Of a stretch of 64,000 bases of DNA, positions 11,463 to 22,376 are shown piece by piece; positions within the stretch are counted from its first letter, which is position 1, and the number at the start of each line of letters is the position of its first letter. The notes under the pieces are model-generated. The model saw only the letters and a list, made by a program, of their open reading frames with translations, did not search any database and had not been told where the DNA came from. The translations under genes were made by a program, and so were the position numbers. The stretch comes from Citrus sinensis (taxonomy: Eukaryota; Streptophyta; Magnoliopsida; Sapindales; Rutaceae): positions 3,968,001 through 4,032,000 of the forward strand of contig NC_068562.1 of the NCBI RefSeq assembly GCF_022201045.2, given 5' to 3'.

Positions 11463-12313
11463 ATGGTGTTGGCGGGTGTGGATCAGTGGACGGTGACTAA
11501 GCCAAGCCGGAGCGACGAGGTGTTGGACGCAGTCGAACAGGTCAGGATCGCCAATCGGGTCAGGGCTCAGATCGATTCCATGGCCCCAAAACGTCCCACC
11601 AAGCCCAACAGAAGCGAACCTGACTCTATTGCCCCCACTAACGACCAATCTGCTGCCAACGGAAACATCCCCGAGCTCGACAAGCTTCGATCTCTTCAGT
11701 CCCAATCTCATGTCCGTATCCATCCCGATCTACGTATCTCTCCTTTCCATTTTCATTTATTATTATTTTTTTTTTAATAGTCTAGATGTTTTATTTATTC
11801 AAGCATGTATCCGCAGGTTGGGGTTATATATTCAGCAGAGGTAAACAATACGGCGCAAGATGAGTTTGTTGAGACACAGTACTATAAGCAGTTGGTTTCG
11901 ATTGACAAGGACCATCACACGGTTTTGCTTCAATTAATCTTCATTTTCCCATTATTATTATATTAATTCTTCCTCTAGTGTTGTTCAAACTCCCCCTTCC
12001 CCACCTTTTTATCATTGGGTTATTTAATTTTATGATTGAACAGACGGGAACTGGGTTTATAAGAGTCGCGAATGAAGGAAATGGATATAATATTCGTGTG
12101 GCAAATGGATGCGACAGTGGCGATAGGCCTGTTTACAAAAGCAACCCTGCAACAAATGACTGGATTCCCAGTGTCGAATACGATCAGGTATTATGCTAAA
12201 TTAATCAAGGTCCTAAACTAGCGTCGAAAGGAATTTCTGCTAATAGGTGATGATTTCTTTTTTATTTTCAGGGATTCATCTCTTCCAAGCCGAATCGGAG
12301 CGAGGGCTGTTAG
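11463..12313 (+). CDS. MEE59: MEE59-like conserved plant protein
   Basis: Four exons in phase 0 (11463-11711, 11817-11921, 12044-12187, 12272-12313) give 179 residues. The N-terminus MVLAGVDQWTVTKPSRSDEV and the blocks APKRPTKPNRSEPD, TGTGFIRV, NPATNDWIP and SSKPNRSEGC fit the small plant family that includes Arabidopsis MEE59 (maternal effect embryo arrest 59, At4g37300), as I recall it. The family has no known enzymatic domain, and no signal peptide or membrane segment is visible. Arabidopsis MEE59 is named from an embryo-arrest phenotype; its biochemical role is unknown. The gene is tail-to-tail with the first CYP81 gene, and its position next to a CYP81 cluster and an ELI1-like PPR gene supports orthology. 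The donor of exon 1 (CAT|GTCCGT) is weak but is the only one nearby that keeps phase. Confidence 0.78.
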
Positions 12314-12776
12314 ATATGTGACTTGTAAAAAAGATGTGTTCTTCAAATTTGATGAGGTTGTGGGTTTAGTGATTTTGGTGTGAATGGAATTAATGTGCTT
12401 TTACTCCCAATTTTTCTACATGTTGGTGTACTTATCCATTTTCACTGTTGCAACCGAAATTAATGATTAAAAATTAAAAATCACCACTTGCTGCCGTAAC
12501 GCAGGCGAACTAACCAACAAATGAAATTGACGTGCTGGCATGTTCAATAAATATCGGTAAAAAGAATACATTTAATTCAATTAAATAATATAGAACAGAT
12601 AAGGTAGGAAGTGTTTTCATATCATTAGTAGTTAAACAAAAAAAAAAATGTAATTCAACAACCGCGACTGTAAACAAAAACCATATTTAATATGCAATAA
12701 CGTAGCTCGGGTCATTTGTAATTAAAACACAACCAGAACCGAGAAACATCACAAAACAAAACAAATTGAAAAATTC
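12314..12776. other. Convergent 3' region between MEE59-like and CYP81 genes
   Basis: 463 bases hold the 3' ends of two genes that face each other. No additional gene is seen. Confidence 0.5.
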
Positions 12777-14418
12777 TCAAGTGCTACCAAGTAGAATTTT
12801 GTTGATGATGGGACGCGGTTTACACAGAACCTCGAGGGCCTCAGCTTTGGGCATGGTGATTCCTTTCCCTTCGGTCATGTCAATTTTTTGGCAACCAATT
12901 CTCTCCCACTCGAAACACTGAATCAACGAGCCCAAAGTCAAGCCTACCAAACGCTGGGCCAGCCCCATCCCAGGACAAGATCTCCTTCCCAATCCAAAAG
13001 GCATCATTAGCTTACGGGCCTCGCTTTCGCCATTTTCGAATCTTGCAGGCTCAAATTTAGTGGGCTCATCCCACAGCCCAGGATCCCTGTGAATGGCCCA
13101 TACATTGACCAATAACGTAGTGTCACGTGGCACATCAAATCCTCCAACGACGCAATCATCAGACGATCTGTGAGGTACCAGGAGTGGAGCTGTTGGATAC
13201 AACCGAAGGGTCTCGGAGATGATACAATGAAGATATTTTAGTTTGGAAAGATCCGGTTCATCGAATAGGTGTTGTTGACCAACATGAGTGTCCAATTCCG
13301 CTCTAGCTTTCTGCAACACATCCGGGTGATTGACCAAGTTGGACATTGCCCATTCCATTGTAACAGCTGTCGTGTCTGTTCCTGCCAGCAGCATAGTCTG
13401 TATGTGTGTGTGTGTGTGGTGTCGTTAATTTTGTAAATCGCCGCAGTGTGTGTGTGTGTGTGTGTGTGGGGATTGAAAAAGAGATACAATCGAATCTACT
13501 AACCTTCGCAAGCCCTTTGATAGTCTGATCGGTGTAGTAATGTGGTTCGGAGTGTTGCAGAGAAAGCAAATGGTCAATCATGGAATCCGTATTCTCTAAA
13601 CAAGCCTCCTTTTTATTTCTGCGTTCATCAACCAAACGTTGGAAAAATTCGTCCATTCTTTTGCTAATCTTCACAATTCTTTTCTCATAATTGCTGATCC
13701 AGTTCAACATAGGCAGGTGGTCTCCAGGATTCGAGGTCCCACTGAGGGCGAAAGCTTCCCCGACAATCTCCTTGAACCTCCCGGCTTCTTCTTCATCCTC
13801 CAGTACGTCATCGCCAAAGTACCGCTTCCCTGCAACTATTCTCATCATAACATTAGTCGTTAGCTCCGAAAACAGTGTTTTCAGCTCTACCTTTGAAAAC
13901 TCTTCGCGTGCATAATTCGCGGACAGTTTTTTCAACAACCGTTTAATCTCATCTCTTCTGATGGGTGAAAACACGTCGACACGATTTGATGAGAGCACTT
14001 CTATGGCAGTGATGCGGCGGAGATTGCGCCAGCGGTCACCGTACGGTGCTTGCACGAGAGTGGTGTAGTTGTAGGAGATGTGTTTGCCGCTGAGAGATTT
14101 CGGGCGGTTGGCGAAAACGACATCGTTTTTGGTGAAGCATTCTTGCGCAGCTTCAAAGGATGATACAACCACCACGAAGCGGGAGCCGAATCTGAGGGAA
14201 ACAATTGGGCCGTATTGTTTCGACAGGTTGTAAAGAAAGCGATGTGTCGGGGGCTTTATGAGGTGAAGATGGCCGATGACCGGCATGCAAGGTGGGCTCG
14301 GTGGCAGGTTTTTGTAGCCTCTCCTCCTTCCCTTAAACTGAAACAACTTCATCAAAGCGATTATTACGAATATAAAAGAAACACAAGCGTAGAGAATGGT
14401 TGTGTTCTTCTTCTCCAT
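12777..14418 (-). CDS. Cytochrome P450, CYP81 family (copy 1)
   Basis: Two exons, 14418-13504 and 13397-12777, give 511 residues, the usual length. An N-terminal membrane anchor (about residues 8-27) is followed by the proline hinge [20 protein letters not shown]. Exon 2 carries the oxygen-binding I-helix AGTDTT, the K-helix ETLR, a variant PARF in place of PERF, and the haem-binding loop [13 protein letters not shown]81 enzymes are ER-bound monooxygenases acting on isoflavones, lignans, indole glucosinolate precursors and related compounds; the substrate here cannot be told. The intron falls where the other two copies have theirs. The ATG at 14418 (MEKKNTT) was preferred over the upstream ATG at 14439 because the other copies also begin with ME. 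The intron is only 106 bases and is rich in CA repeats. The gene is divergent from copy 2 and convergent with the MEE59-like gene. Confidence 0.9.
13403..13468 (-). repeat. Two CA/TG dinucleotide repeats in the CYP81 copy 1 intron
   Basis: About eight TG units lie at 13403-13418 and eleven at 13447-13468. Together they fill over a third of the 106-base intron, and one abuts the 3' splice site. On the coding strand they read CACACA. Confidence 0.85.
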
Positions 14419-15280
14419 TTGCTGACTGCTGCTGATCATAAGGTTCTAGTGAGTGCTAATTTTGGTGTTTCCAAGGTGCGCTGCTGCTGACTTGCTGTTG
14501 CAGAAGAACTAACTAATTGTATTTGCATTGCCATGACCACTAAAATATTTAGAAATTGTTAATTTTTTATTGTCTCTCGTCAAACACTTATCCGTAGGAA
14601 AATATACAATAAAAAATAATGCACGTGGCAGTCGCTGTACACAAAATAATGCACAGAAACGGTTCCTCTCTCTCTTGTCCTCTCCGTGGACCCAAGGAGA
14701 AGCAAATTATAAATCACTAAACGGTATCAATATGCTGCCGTTTCAGTCTTCATTTTGCCGTCCTTTAGTTCAGTTATCATTTTCCTATTTCTAAACACTT
14801 GCAATGACCACAAGAATTTAATACTGTAAAATAAAAACTCAAAAATAATATATTATAGCTGTACCAAAAGCAGGAACATAATTGGGACACAAATCAATCA
14901 AATAAAAACATTTCTACATATGATAAATTATTAAAGTTATTTTCTTTTTACTACTAAAATTATTGCGGAATAACATTTAATTGCAACTACAGTACCTTAA
15001 CATTTTACTACTAAATAATTACAAATTCTTAGATTTTATTATTTTTTCGTTAAAGACTATTAGTTGACCTTTCAAAAATTAATTACACCTTTGCTTTTAA
15101 AAAAATAAATTCAAGACTCATTGCATACGTTGGCCTGTAAAAGACTAATTAAAATATTAATAAATAAAATGACTGATTTACCTGGAATTTAAAATACTAA
15201 TAGTAAGTATAATTAAATTATTCTGCCTACTGTTAAGATGATTAATGATGGATATTAAACTAATAGTCTTTTTATCGAGG
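14419..15280. other. Intergenic DNA, CYP81 copy 1 promoter side
   Basis: AT-rich and without a recognised gene. The first few hundred bases must hold the minus-strand promoter of CYP81 copy 1. Confidence 0.45.
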
Positions 15281-15593
15281 GTATTCTCATCAAATCGTCT
15301 TAACGCGTTTATATCAATTAGAAGAGATGAAATCAATCGGTTATTGAAAAAACTGTCGACTTATTCACGCCAAGAGTTTCCGAAGATGGAGCTGAAAACA
15401 TTGTTTTTGGAGTTTACTTCCAGTATTATGTTGAGAATGGTTGCAGGGAAGCGGTACTACGGCGACCCTGTGGAGGATGAGGAAGAGGCGAGGAGGTAAT
15501 TAGGGAGATTGCAAAAGATGCTTTACGGATCCAGGAGATTAGTTGCCTATATTGAACTACATCGGTAATTATCAGAAAAGAATTGTGAAGCTT
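15281..15593 (+). pseudogene. CYP81 gene fragment
   Basis: A stretch equivalent to roughly residues 145-250 of the neighbouring P450s is preserved: [42 protein letters not shown] and DEEEARR. A frameshift and stop follow, but REIAKDALRIQ and NYQKRIVKL can still be read in another frame. There is no N-terminal anchor, no I-helix and no haem loop, so it cannot make a P450. It lies in the same orientation as copy 2 and between copies 1 and 2, so it is a remnant of an extra member of the tandem array. AGKRYYGD is shared with copies 2 and 3. Confidence 0.88.
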
Positions 15594-16854
15594 ACTTTGT
15601 GTTGGGACAAGTAGAGTTGGTAAAATTTAACATAATCTTTTATTTAGTACAACACGATATGAATAAATAAGTTTATGTCGTGAAAATTAACACAAATGAC
15701 GTGTTATTATTTAATGAGTGATTGAGATGTGTTTAAAGTAATACCATCATTAATATGATAGTTACACTAGACCAATAAATGAATGACAAGCCAATTGTCA
15801 CATTATCTAAATTTAAATATATACATATTTGTATAAAATTTTTGTAAATATAGTATTATTCTTTATTAAATGATGGTGTTCACTTTTAAGAGTGTGACCG
15901 AGTAGTTTTCAAGTAGATTTATTTAGTTGATCACCATGGATCGAATCCCTTATTTTTAGAAAAAAAAAAAATAGCAATGTTATTTTTAAATTTTTTTGGA
16001 AACGAATGTATATTCATTGCTTGTACACTAGTTCCCATTTTAATTACTCTCATTTCACAGGCAATTTTGGCAAGGGTGGTCTTGTAGAAATCAGACGTAC
16101 TTTGATTTTCTCATCCACAGGTTTTGTTTTCAGTCCTTTTCGACAACTGAAGCGAAACGAGTCTTCCGCACAAAAACTATAAATCTAGGTATTACAACTT
16201 TCACTTTCCAAAATGCCTAACAAAATTATGTGAATTGATATAAGTTGATGAAATTAACAGGATCATAATTCCTAATAGATACAGCTGGCGAGAATTGTCA
16301 ATTGGTTATAAAACCAGTTTACATGAGTGGGTGTCAGCTGAATTAGCTTAGTTTGTGACAGAGAGTTTTTTTTTTTTTTTAAAGTAAGGGAGTGGGTAAG
16401 CCCAAATACAGTTTTTAACTCCTTTATTACTCTTAAGAATCAAATCTGAATTTTAATAAAGGTTACAACTGCACTGCAAGTAATCCGACCACACCTTTAG
16501 GGACTAACGGAGAGTTACACCTTCAGAACTTACTGGGTGGGAATCAGTTTGCTGGTCGGGAACGTGGTTTGGACTTTGGAGGACCGGCAAACAGCACTTC
16601 AATGCTTAACTCAACTTTCCTATTAGAACGCATGCAAAAAAAAAAAAAAAAAAAGAATATTTCTCTCTTTAGAATGTTCACAATCTCAAAAGTGAATTAT
16701 CCTCTCCTTTCAGTCATCCTCATACCTCTATTTACAAGCATTTCTCTAATAAGACAAGTTAGATTCATTTCAAATATTATTACTTCATCAATGCATGTCA
16801 TATACCTCTTCATGTGAGCACTTCTGAAGTTATTGTGACCTCGTGTGCTTTATT
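15594..16854. other. Repeat-like intergenic DNA
   Basis: Apart from the tRNA-like remnant there are long A or T homopolymers (about 16366-16380 and 16636-16653). No gene is recognised. Confidence 0.4.
15895..15948 (+). repeat. Degenerate tRNA-like head, possible short SINE remnant
   Basis: TGACCGAGTAG (box A-like, as in tRNA-Ser/Leu) at 15895-15905 and GGATCGAATCC (box B-like, one mismatch) at 15938-15948 have tRNA-like spacing. An A-rich tract follows at about 15959-15971. No clear target duplication was found and no tRNA fold was confirmed. Confidence 0.3.
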
Positions 16855-16870
16855 AATGAGACACATATGA

Positions 16871-17172
16871 TACCAATGGGCCTTTGGTCCAATGGGAGAA
16901 GCCTTGCACTTACAATGTTGAGTGCAAGGGTTCGAGCCTCCATAAGAGCATTATGGAGTTTAGTTTCAGTTCTTCCTCAATTATCAATTAATTGAGTGGA
17001 GCAGGCACCCCTCGAATATTAGAGAGGGTTTAAAATATCTGGGCATATACTTCAGTGTGTCAATGTATGATGGTGGTCCCAGTTATATAGTATGATTGTA
17101 AATATTAATTGTAATGTCTGATGTAATGTCAGTAATATCTATGTATAACAGACTCCAAAAAAAAAAAAAAAA
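16871..17172 (+). mobile_element. tRNA-derived SINE retrotransposon
   Basis: A roughly 300-bp unit has an RNA polymerase III box A (TGGTCCAATGG, 16885-16895) and box B (GGTTCGAGCC, 16929-16938) at tRNA-like spacing. Between them is a perfect 7-bp stem (CTTGCAC...GTGCAAG) like an anticodon arm. The unit ends in a run of A and is flanked by a 16-bp perfect direct repeat, AATGAGACACATATGA, at 16855-16870 and 17173-17188. This is the classic structure of a SINE inserted by LINE machinery. The perfect target duplication implies a young insertion. No family name can be given without a search. Confidence 0.9.
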
Positions 17173-17188
17173 AATGAGACACATATGA

Positions 17189-18976
17189 GGGTTATCTTCT
17201 ATTCCAAACACTCTAGCTAACTTCGAAATTCATCCATAATTAATTATTTTTTTCATTTTAGCCCAGGTGGGACACATGGTATAATGTAGGCTCTTCGAAA
17301 ATAGGACACACCTTATCTCTTTGGATGGTATAAAAGAACTAGGATGAATGAGAATGATATTTAGCGTATGATAAGCATAAACAATTTATTTTGCATTAAA
17401 ATAATGTAGAACCCAATTTATTTTTGTTTCAATATTTTTAATTATGTTAAAAGTAGGTAGGGAGGGATGGATTTGACGGATTAACCCAAAAATAATTTTT
17501 GACTTCTATTTTTTGTGGAATCAAGTTCGGATGGCTAACTAAACAAAAGGACTGAAAACTACACGCTCGTGCAAACCGTTTTTCTTAATTTTATAAATCT
17601 AGGTTAATTGGAATTTCGGATGCTTGAATTCTAGCCATACAAATCAAATCAGAGATATTTTTTTTAAAAAAAAAAAAAAAAAGCAGACAGAGATTGATGC
17701 GTAGTGTTTCTGGAAATGGTGGTGGTAATGGACCTTTGTAGACCCAAAAATTTTACGTGGGGCCTTTCGGAATATTGATGAAGAAAAATGGTGCCTAAAC
17801 CGACAATGCATTTGCGGCCTGTAGGTGTAAAATATCGTCTGGTTGAACAACTTTATGACTGCCATTTCATATTTGTCCCTTGCATGGGTTTCGTGTTTGA
17901 TAAAGGAAAATGCTATTTTACTGCTTGTTCCTATTGGATCGGAATACACCTATGCTTGACATTAAAGAAAAAAAACATGTTTATAATTATCTGAGAAACC
18001 ATTTTCGGATAATTTTTAAGATTAAAGCACAATGCAGCTTTATCAAATGGGACCTAATTGTTTCACAATTCTACTTTAAATGCTAGTTGGGACACTACTT
18101 GGCTACCCTTAGTGTTATTTTTAATGGATATTATATGTATATATATATTTGTACATGCATATATGTGTGGGTATAGACACACACATAAGTATTGAGTTGA
18201 CATTCATAAATTGAATGATTCATAACTTGTAATTTTCTTCTTTTTTGTTTTTAAAATATAGAGTGGTGGACAAAATTCAAATCAATTTTTTAGTTCTCTC
18301 TTTCTTCTTAAATTTAAATTTAGACGGTCAACTAAATAAAATTGCTTGATTCATTACTTGTCAAATTACTTGTTAGTATATGTTACCATCTAATAAAGAA
18401 GCGGCATCTCACTTCAAAAGAACAAAGTTTAGATACTATTCTTTTGATGGCATAATATTATTCGAGCCATCTAATAGACCAACATATACTAGATAGTAAC
18501 GTTAAGAGTTAGATGGTTGTGCTTCTTCTTCTTCTCTTTTTTTTTTCTTTTTTTCTTTTTTGCCTTTTTTCATTTGACAATATATAAACTGAAGAGAAGA
18601 AGCAGAGGATGACGTGCACAATGAGTGAAAAATATTATTTTGGTACAAAATTAATTTTTTAATGCATAAAATTAAAAAAAAAAAAACGTAATGGATAAGA
18701 AAGATTGTTACATATATAGTGATTTTGATATGAACAAAATTAATGAAAGCTTCACAAAATTAGCACGTTGGTCATGTACGTCAATATATTAGCACGTTGA
18801 ACATGCAGATGCTGAGGAAATTGTAAAAAATAAGATAAAAGTTTGTCAATTCAACGCCACACTACAAGCGTTGCTACAAAGACCCAACTCCTCTCCACCT
18901 ACAAATAATTCACCACAAAAACTCACTCGAAAGCTTTATCCTCAAACCAAAACAAAACAAGCGCCAAGCGAAAATC
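17189..18976. other. Intergenic DNA upstream of CYP81 copy 2
   Basis: AT-rich and without a recognised gene. It includes a pyrimidine-rich stretch (about 18515-18570), TA-rich microsatellites (about 18130-18190) and an A tract at 17666-17682. The last few hundred bases presumably form the promoter of CYP81 copy 2; no convincing TATA box close to the ATG was found. Confidence 0.45.
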
Positions 18977-20638
18977 ATGGAAGAGACAGCTCTCTACCAT
19001 TCATCAATTTTTCTCCTATTCCTAATGCTTGCTTTCAAGTTGTTAATGTTTTGGGCAAGAAGGCGCCATAGAAAGCTACCCCCAAGCCCACCTGCAATGC
19101 CAATTATCGGCCATCTTCATCTCATAAAACCCCCAGCGCACCGCTTTTTCTACAACTTGTCCAAAAAATACGGCCCTATCTTTTCCCTTAGACTCGGTTC
19201 CCGCCTCATGATAGTCGTATCATCAGCTAAAGACGCCGAGGAGTGCTTCACAAAAAATGACATCGTTTTCGCCAACCGACCCAAATCACTAAGTGGCAAG
19301 CACATCTCCTACAACTACACCACCATTCTGACAGCCCCGTATGGTGACCACTGGCGGAACCTCCGCCGCATCACTGCCACTGAATTACTCTCCTCAAAAC
19401 GTGTCAACATGTCCGTAGCAATAAGAAGAGAAGAAATCAAAAGGTTGCTTAAGAAACTGTCGACTTATAATTCGCGCCAAGAGTTTAAAAAGGTAGAGCT
19501 GAAAACGATGTTCTCAGAGTTAACGTTTAATATTACGATGAGAATGATTGCGGGGAAGCGGTACTACGGTGATAACGTGGAGGATGAGGAAGAGGCGAGG
19601 AGGTTTAGGGATACTGTGAAAGAAGTTTTAGCGGTTAATGAGACCTCAAATCCTGGTGATTTCCTGCCTTTCTTGAACTGGATTGGCGATTTTGAGAAGA
19701 GAATTTTGAGGCTCAGCAAAACAATGGACACAATTTTGCAAGGTCTGGTTGATCAACACAGAAATAAAAAGGCTGGTTTAGAAAGCATGGATACTATGAT
19801 TGACCATATGCTTTCTTTGCAAGAGTCTCAGCCCGAGTACTACACCGATCAAAATATCAAAGCCCTTATGTTGGTAATTTTATTTTTTAATAATAATAAT
19901 AATAATAATAATAACAACAACAAGTTTGGTGCGGTGTACTAATTTTAACGTCGTTAAAAATTAAAAATGTTTAGTATTTATTTCATGTATAATTTTTAAC
20001 TTTGCATGCAGACTCTAATAATAGCGGGAATAGACACATCAGCAATCACATTAGAATGGGCAATGGCAAATTTAGTCAATCACCCAGAGGTGTTAAAAAA
20101 TGCTAGAGCTGAATTGAACGCTCAAGTTGGCCAAGAGTGTTTAATTGACGAATCGGATCTGTCTAAGCTACCTTATCTCCGTAATATCGTATCAGAGACC
20201 CTTCGATTGAACCCAGCAGCGCCGCTTCTGATCCCTCACAGATCATCGGATGATTGCACTGTAGGAGGATATGACGTGCCGCGTGACACAACCTTGTTGG
20301 TCAATGCTTGGGCAATTCATCGGGACCCAGAGTTGTGGGATGAGCCCACTTGTTTTAAACCAGAAAGATTTGAAAGCAGTGAAAGTGAGGCTCATAAGCT
20401 CATGCCTTTTGGGCTTGGAAGGAGAGCCTGCCCAGGCGCAAGCCTAGCCCAACGCCTTGTTGGCTCGACGTTGGGATCGTTGCTTCAATGTTTTGAGTGG
20501 AAGAGAATCGGTGAAGACAAAATTGACATGACCGAGGGCAGAGGAATCACCATGCCCAAAGCCGTCGCATTGCAGGTTATGCGTAAAGCATGTCCTAATA
20601 TACATAAGATTCTATTCGATAGTGATAAAAAGATTTGA
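18977..20638 (+). CDS. Cytochrome P450, CYP81 family (copy 2)
   Basis: Two exons (18977-19873 and 20012-20638) give 507 residues. An N-terminal membrane anchor (about residues 8-26) is followed by [20 protein letters not shown] and [12 protein letters not shown] (helix C). Exon 2 has the I-helix AGIDTS, the K-helix ETLR, the PERF region (FKPERF) and the haem loop [10 protein letters not shown] with the thiolate cysteine. All catalytic motifs are present and the frame is open, so the gene should be functional. The 138-base intron holds a TAA/CAA microsatellite. It is head-to-head with copy 1 (the CYP81 fragment and SINE lie between them) and tail-to-tail with copy 3. The CYP81 assignment rests on overall resemblance recalled from memory; the substrate is unknown. 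Confidence 0.92.
19888..19923 (+). repeat. TAA/ACA trinucleotide repeat in the CYP81 copy 2 intron
   Basis: About eight TAA units followed by several ACA units, just after the 5' splice site. Confidence 0.8.
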
Positions 20639-22376
20639 AGCTCGCTTTAGTATGTTCTTTTTAACTAAGATTTATACGCAACGTTCTTGCAAAATGGAAC
20701 CATATAAATCTCTTGAATTCTCTATCATAAGGCATATGCGATTAATAAAAATAATTTATGATTCTCAAAATTAGATTTTGAATAGCTACTCTTTTTTTGT
20801 TTTTCAAAATCTGCTATAGGATGGGATAACTTTGTCAAAAGTGATTTTTAAAAAAATTTACTAAACAACTAGTTTAATTTTTTACTTTTTAAAATTATTT
20901 TTTTGTATCTCTCAAAAGTAATTTCAAACAGACCCTTAATCATTATAATTTAATGTCTCTTACCGTAGTGACAATTTTATTTATAAAAAAAATGTCGACG
21001 CAGAGAACTTTTGTGATATAGTATTTTCATAAATTATTGCAAGATTTCTTTTGTTTGCACATGAATTCAAGCAAAATAATATTAATAAAAAAAATCAGAG
21101 ACTTCAATTTCAAAAATACACCACGAAAGTCCTCGACTACATTTTTAGTTTATTACATTCAAGTTCTTGAGAATTTAGTAAAAAAAAAAAATTCAATTAT
21201 ATTTATTTTCATGGTTTTGCTTCTAAAACTTTTGTACATTATGTTGTTAGTAAGTGGCTATATTAGCCATTGGACTACAATCAGCAGTTGAGGGTGGAAG
21301 TTTGAGTCAGAGTATGAGGACTCCATTCTCCTCTCATAACTAGGTAAATGTAGGTATTTCTCTAACAAATGTGACATAAATAAGAAATATATCTTCCGAA
21401 TATTAGATTTAGAGGGGTAGATATGTTATAATGTGAGAATAGAAATTTATATCATATCATAATACAATTGATTTGAGATTACTCCCATGCAAATTTATCA
21501 TTATAAATATCAATAGACATTTGTTTATAAAAATATATCAATATACAAATAAATATATGTGAAGATAAACAAAAAGTGCAAACACATAAATTTTTCTTGT
21601 AATTAATCAGGATCCTTTTATTATTTGATATTTTCTTGAACAAAGTGCAATTTTTAATAGTTAATAAATTAAAAAAATAAAAGTAATTAAATTTCTAATT
21701 ATACCATAGCAATACATGACAAATGACAGATTTTTAAAAATTTAAAAGAGGTTTTTTTAAAATTAAATTCTTATTATTCTTATTTAATTTTAGTTTATAT
21801 TGAAACGAAAATATATTGGATGTCAAAGATGAAGAAACAACAGTAATATTTTTATTTATTTAATTAAATGATACTTATTGTCTCCTATGAATTTTCAAAT
21901 TTGTCATCTCCCTGATTAGCGAATGGCCACAGCGCAGGGGCTAGCATCGCATGCTTTTCAACACCGCGACTTTTTTACAATTTAATTGGAGTATTTTTCT
22001 TATGTTTCTTTAGATACTTTGTGGTTTTTTTTTTTTTTTTCAATTTAATTCAATCCATTTCATACGTATAAATATTTATAAACTCAACGAATGATGATAA
22101 TTACCAAAATCAAGCACTCTATTATGAAAGAAGGTTTTACAATCGAACTTTACAAATGAAGAATCTATTAACCAAACATTTAGTTCGCAACTTGAGAATA
22201 GTTTGAATGTAACACCTTTTTTTTTAAACTCATAATAATACATGAAAAAGTCGATTATGCAAAAACATACATAAACATCTCTTAGTACACTGCCTAAAAT
22301 CATCACACAAATGCTTCAACTATTCTAACGAGCACAACATTGCCAAAAGAGAAATAAAAGAAATAACCACTCTGAT
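20639..22376. other. Convergent intergenic region of CYP81 copies 2 and 3
   Basis: AT-rich and without a recognised gene. A piece at about 20790-20935 (TTTGTCAAAAGTGATTTT, then TCAAACAGACCC) resembles the right half of a common plant hAT-like MITE. Confidence 0.4.

Noticed and set aside
15245-15499. Independent 84-residue protein
   Set aside because: The sequence from 15281 is an internal piece of a CYP81 P450; the ATG at 15248 lies outside the homologous part.
21240-21360. Possible SINE head near the CYP81 copies 2/3 boundary
   Set aside because: The box B match is too weak (AGTTTGAGTC) and no A tail or target duplication is visible.
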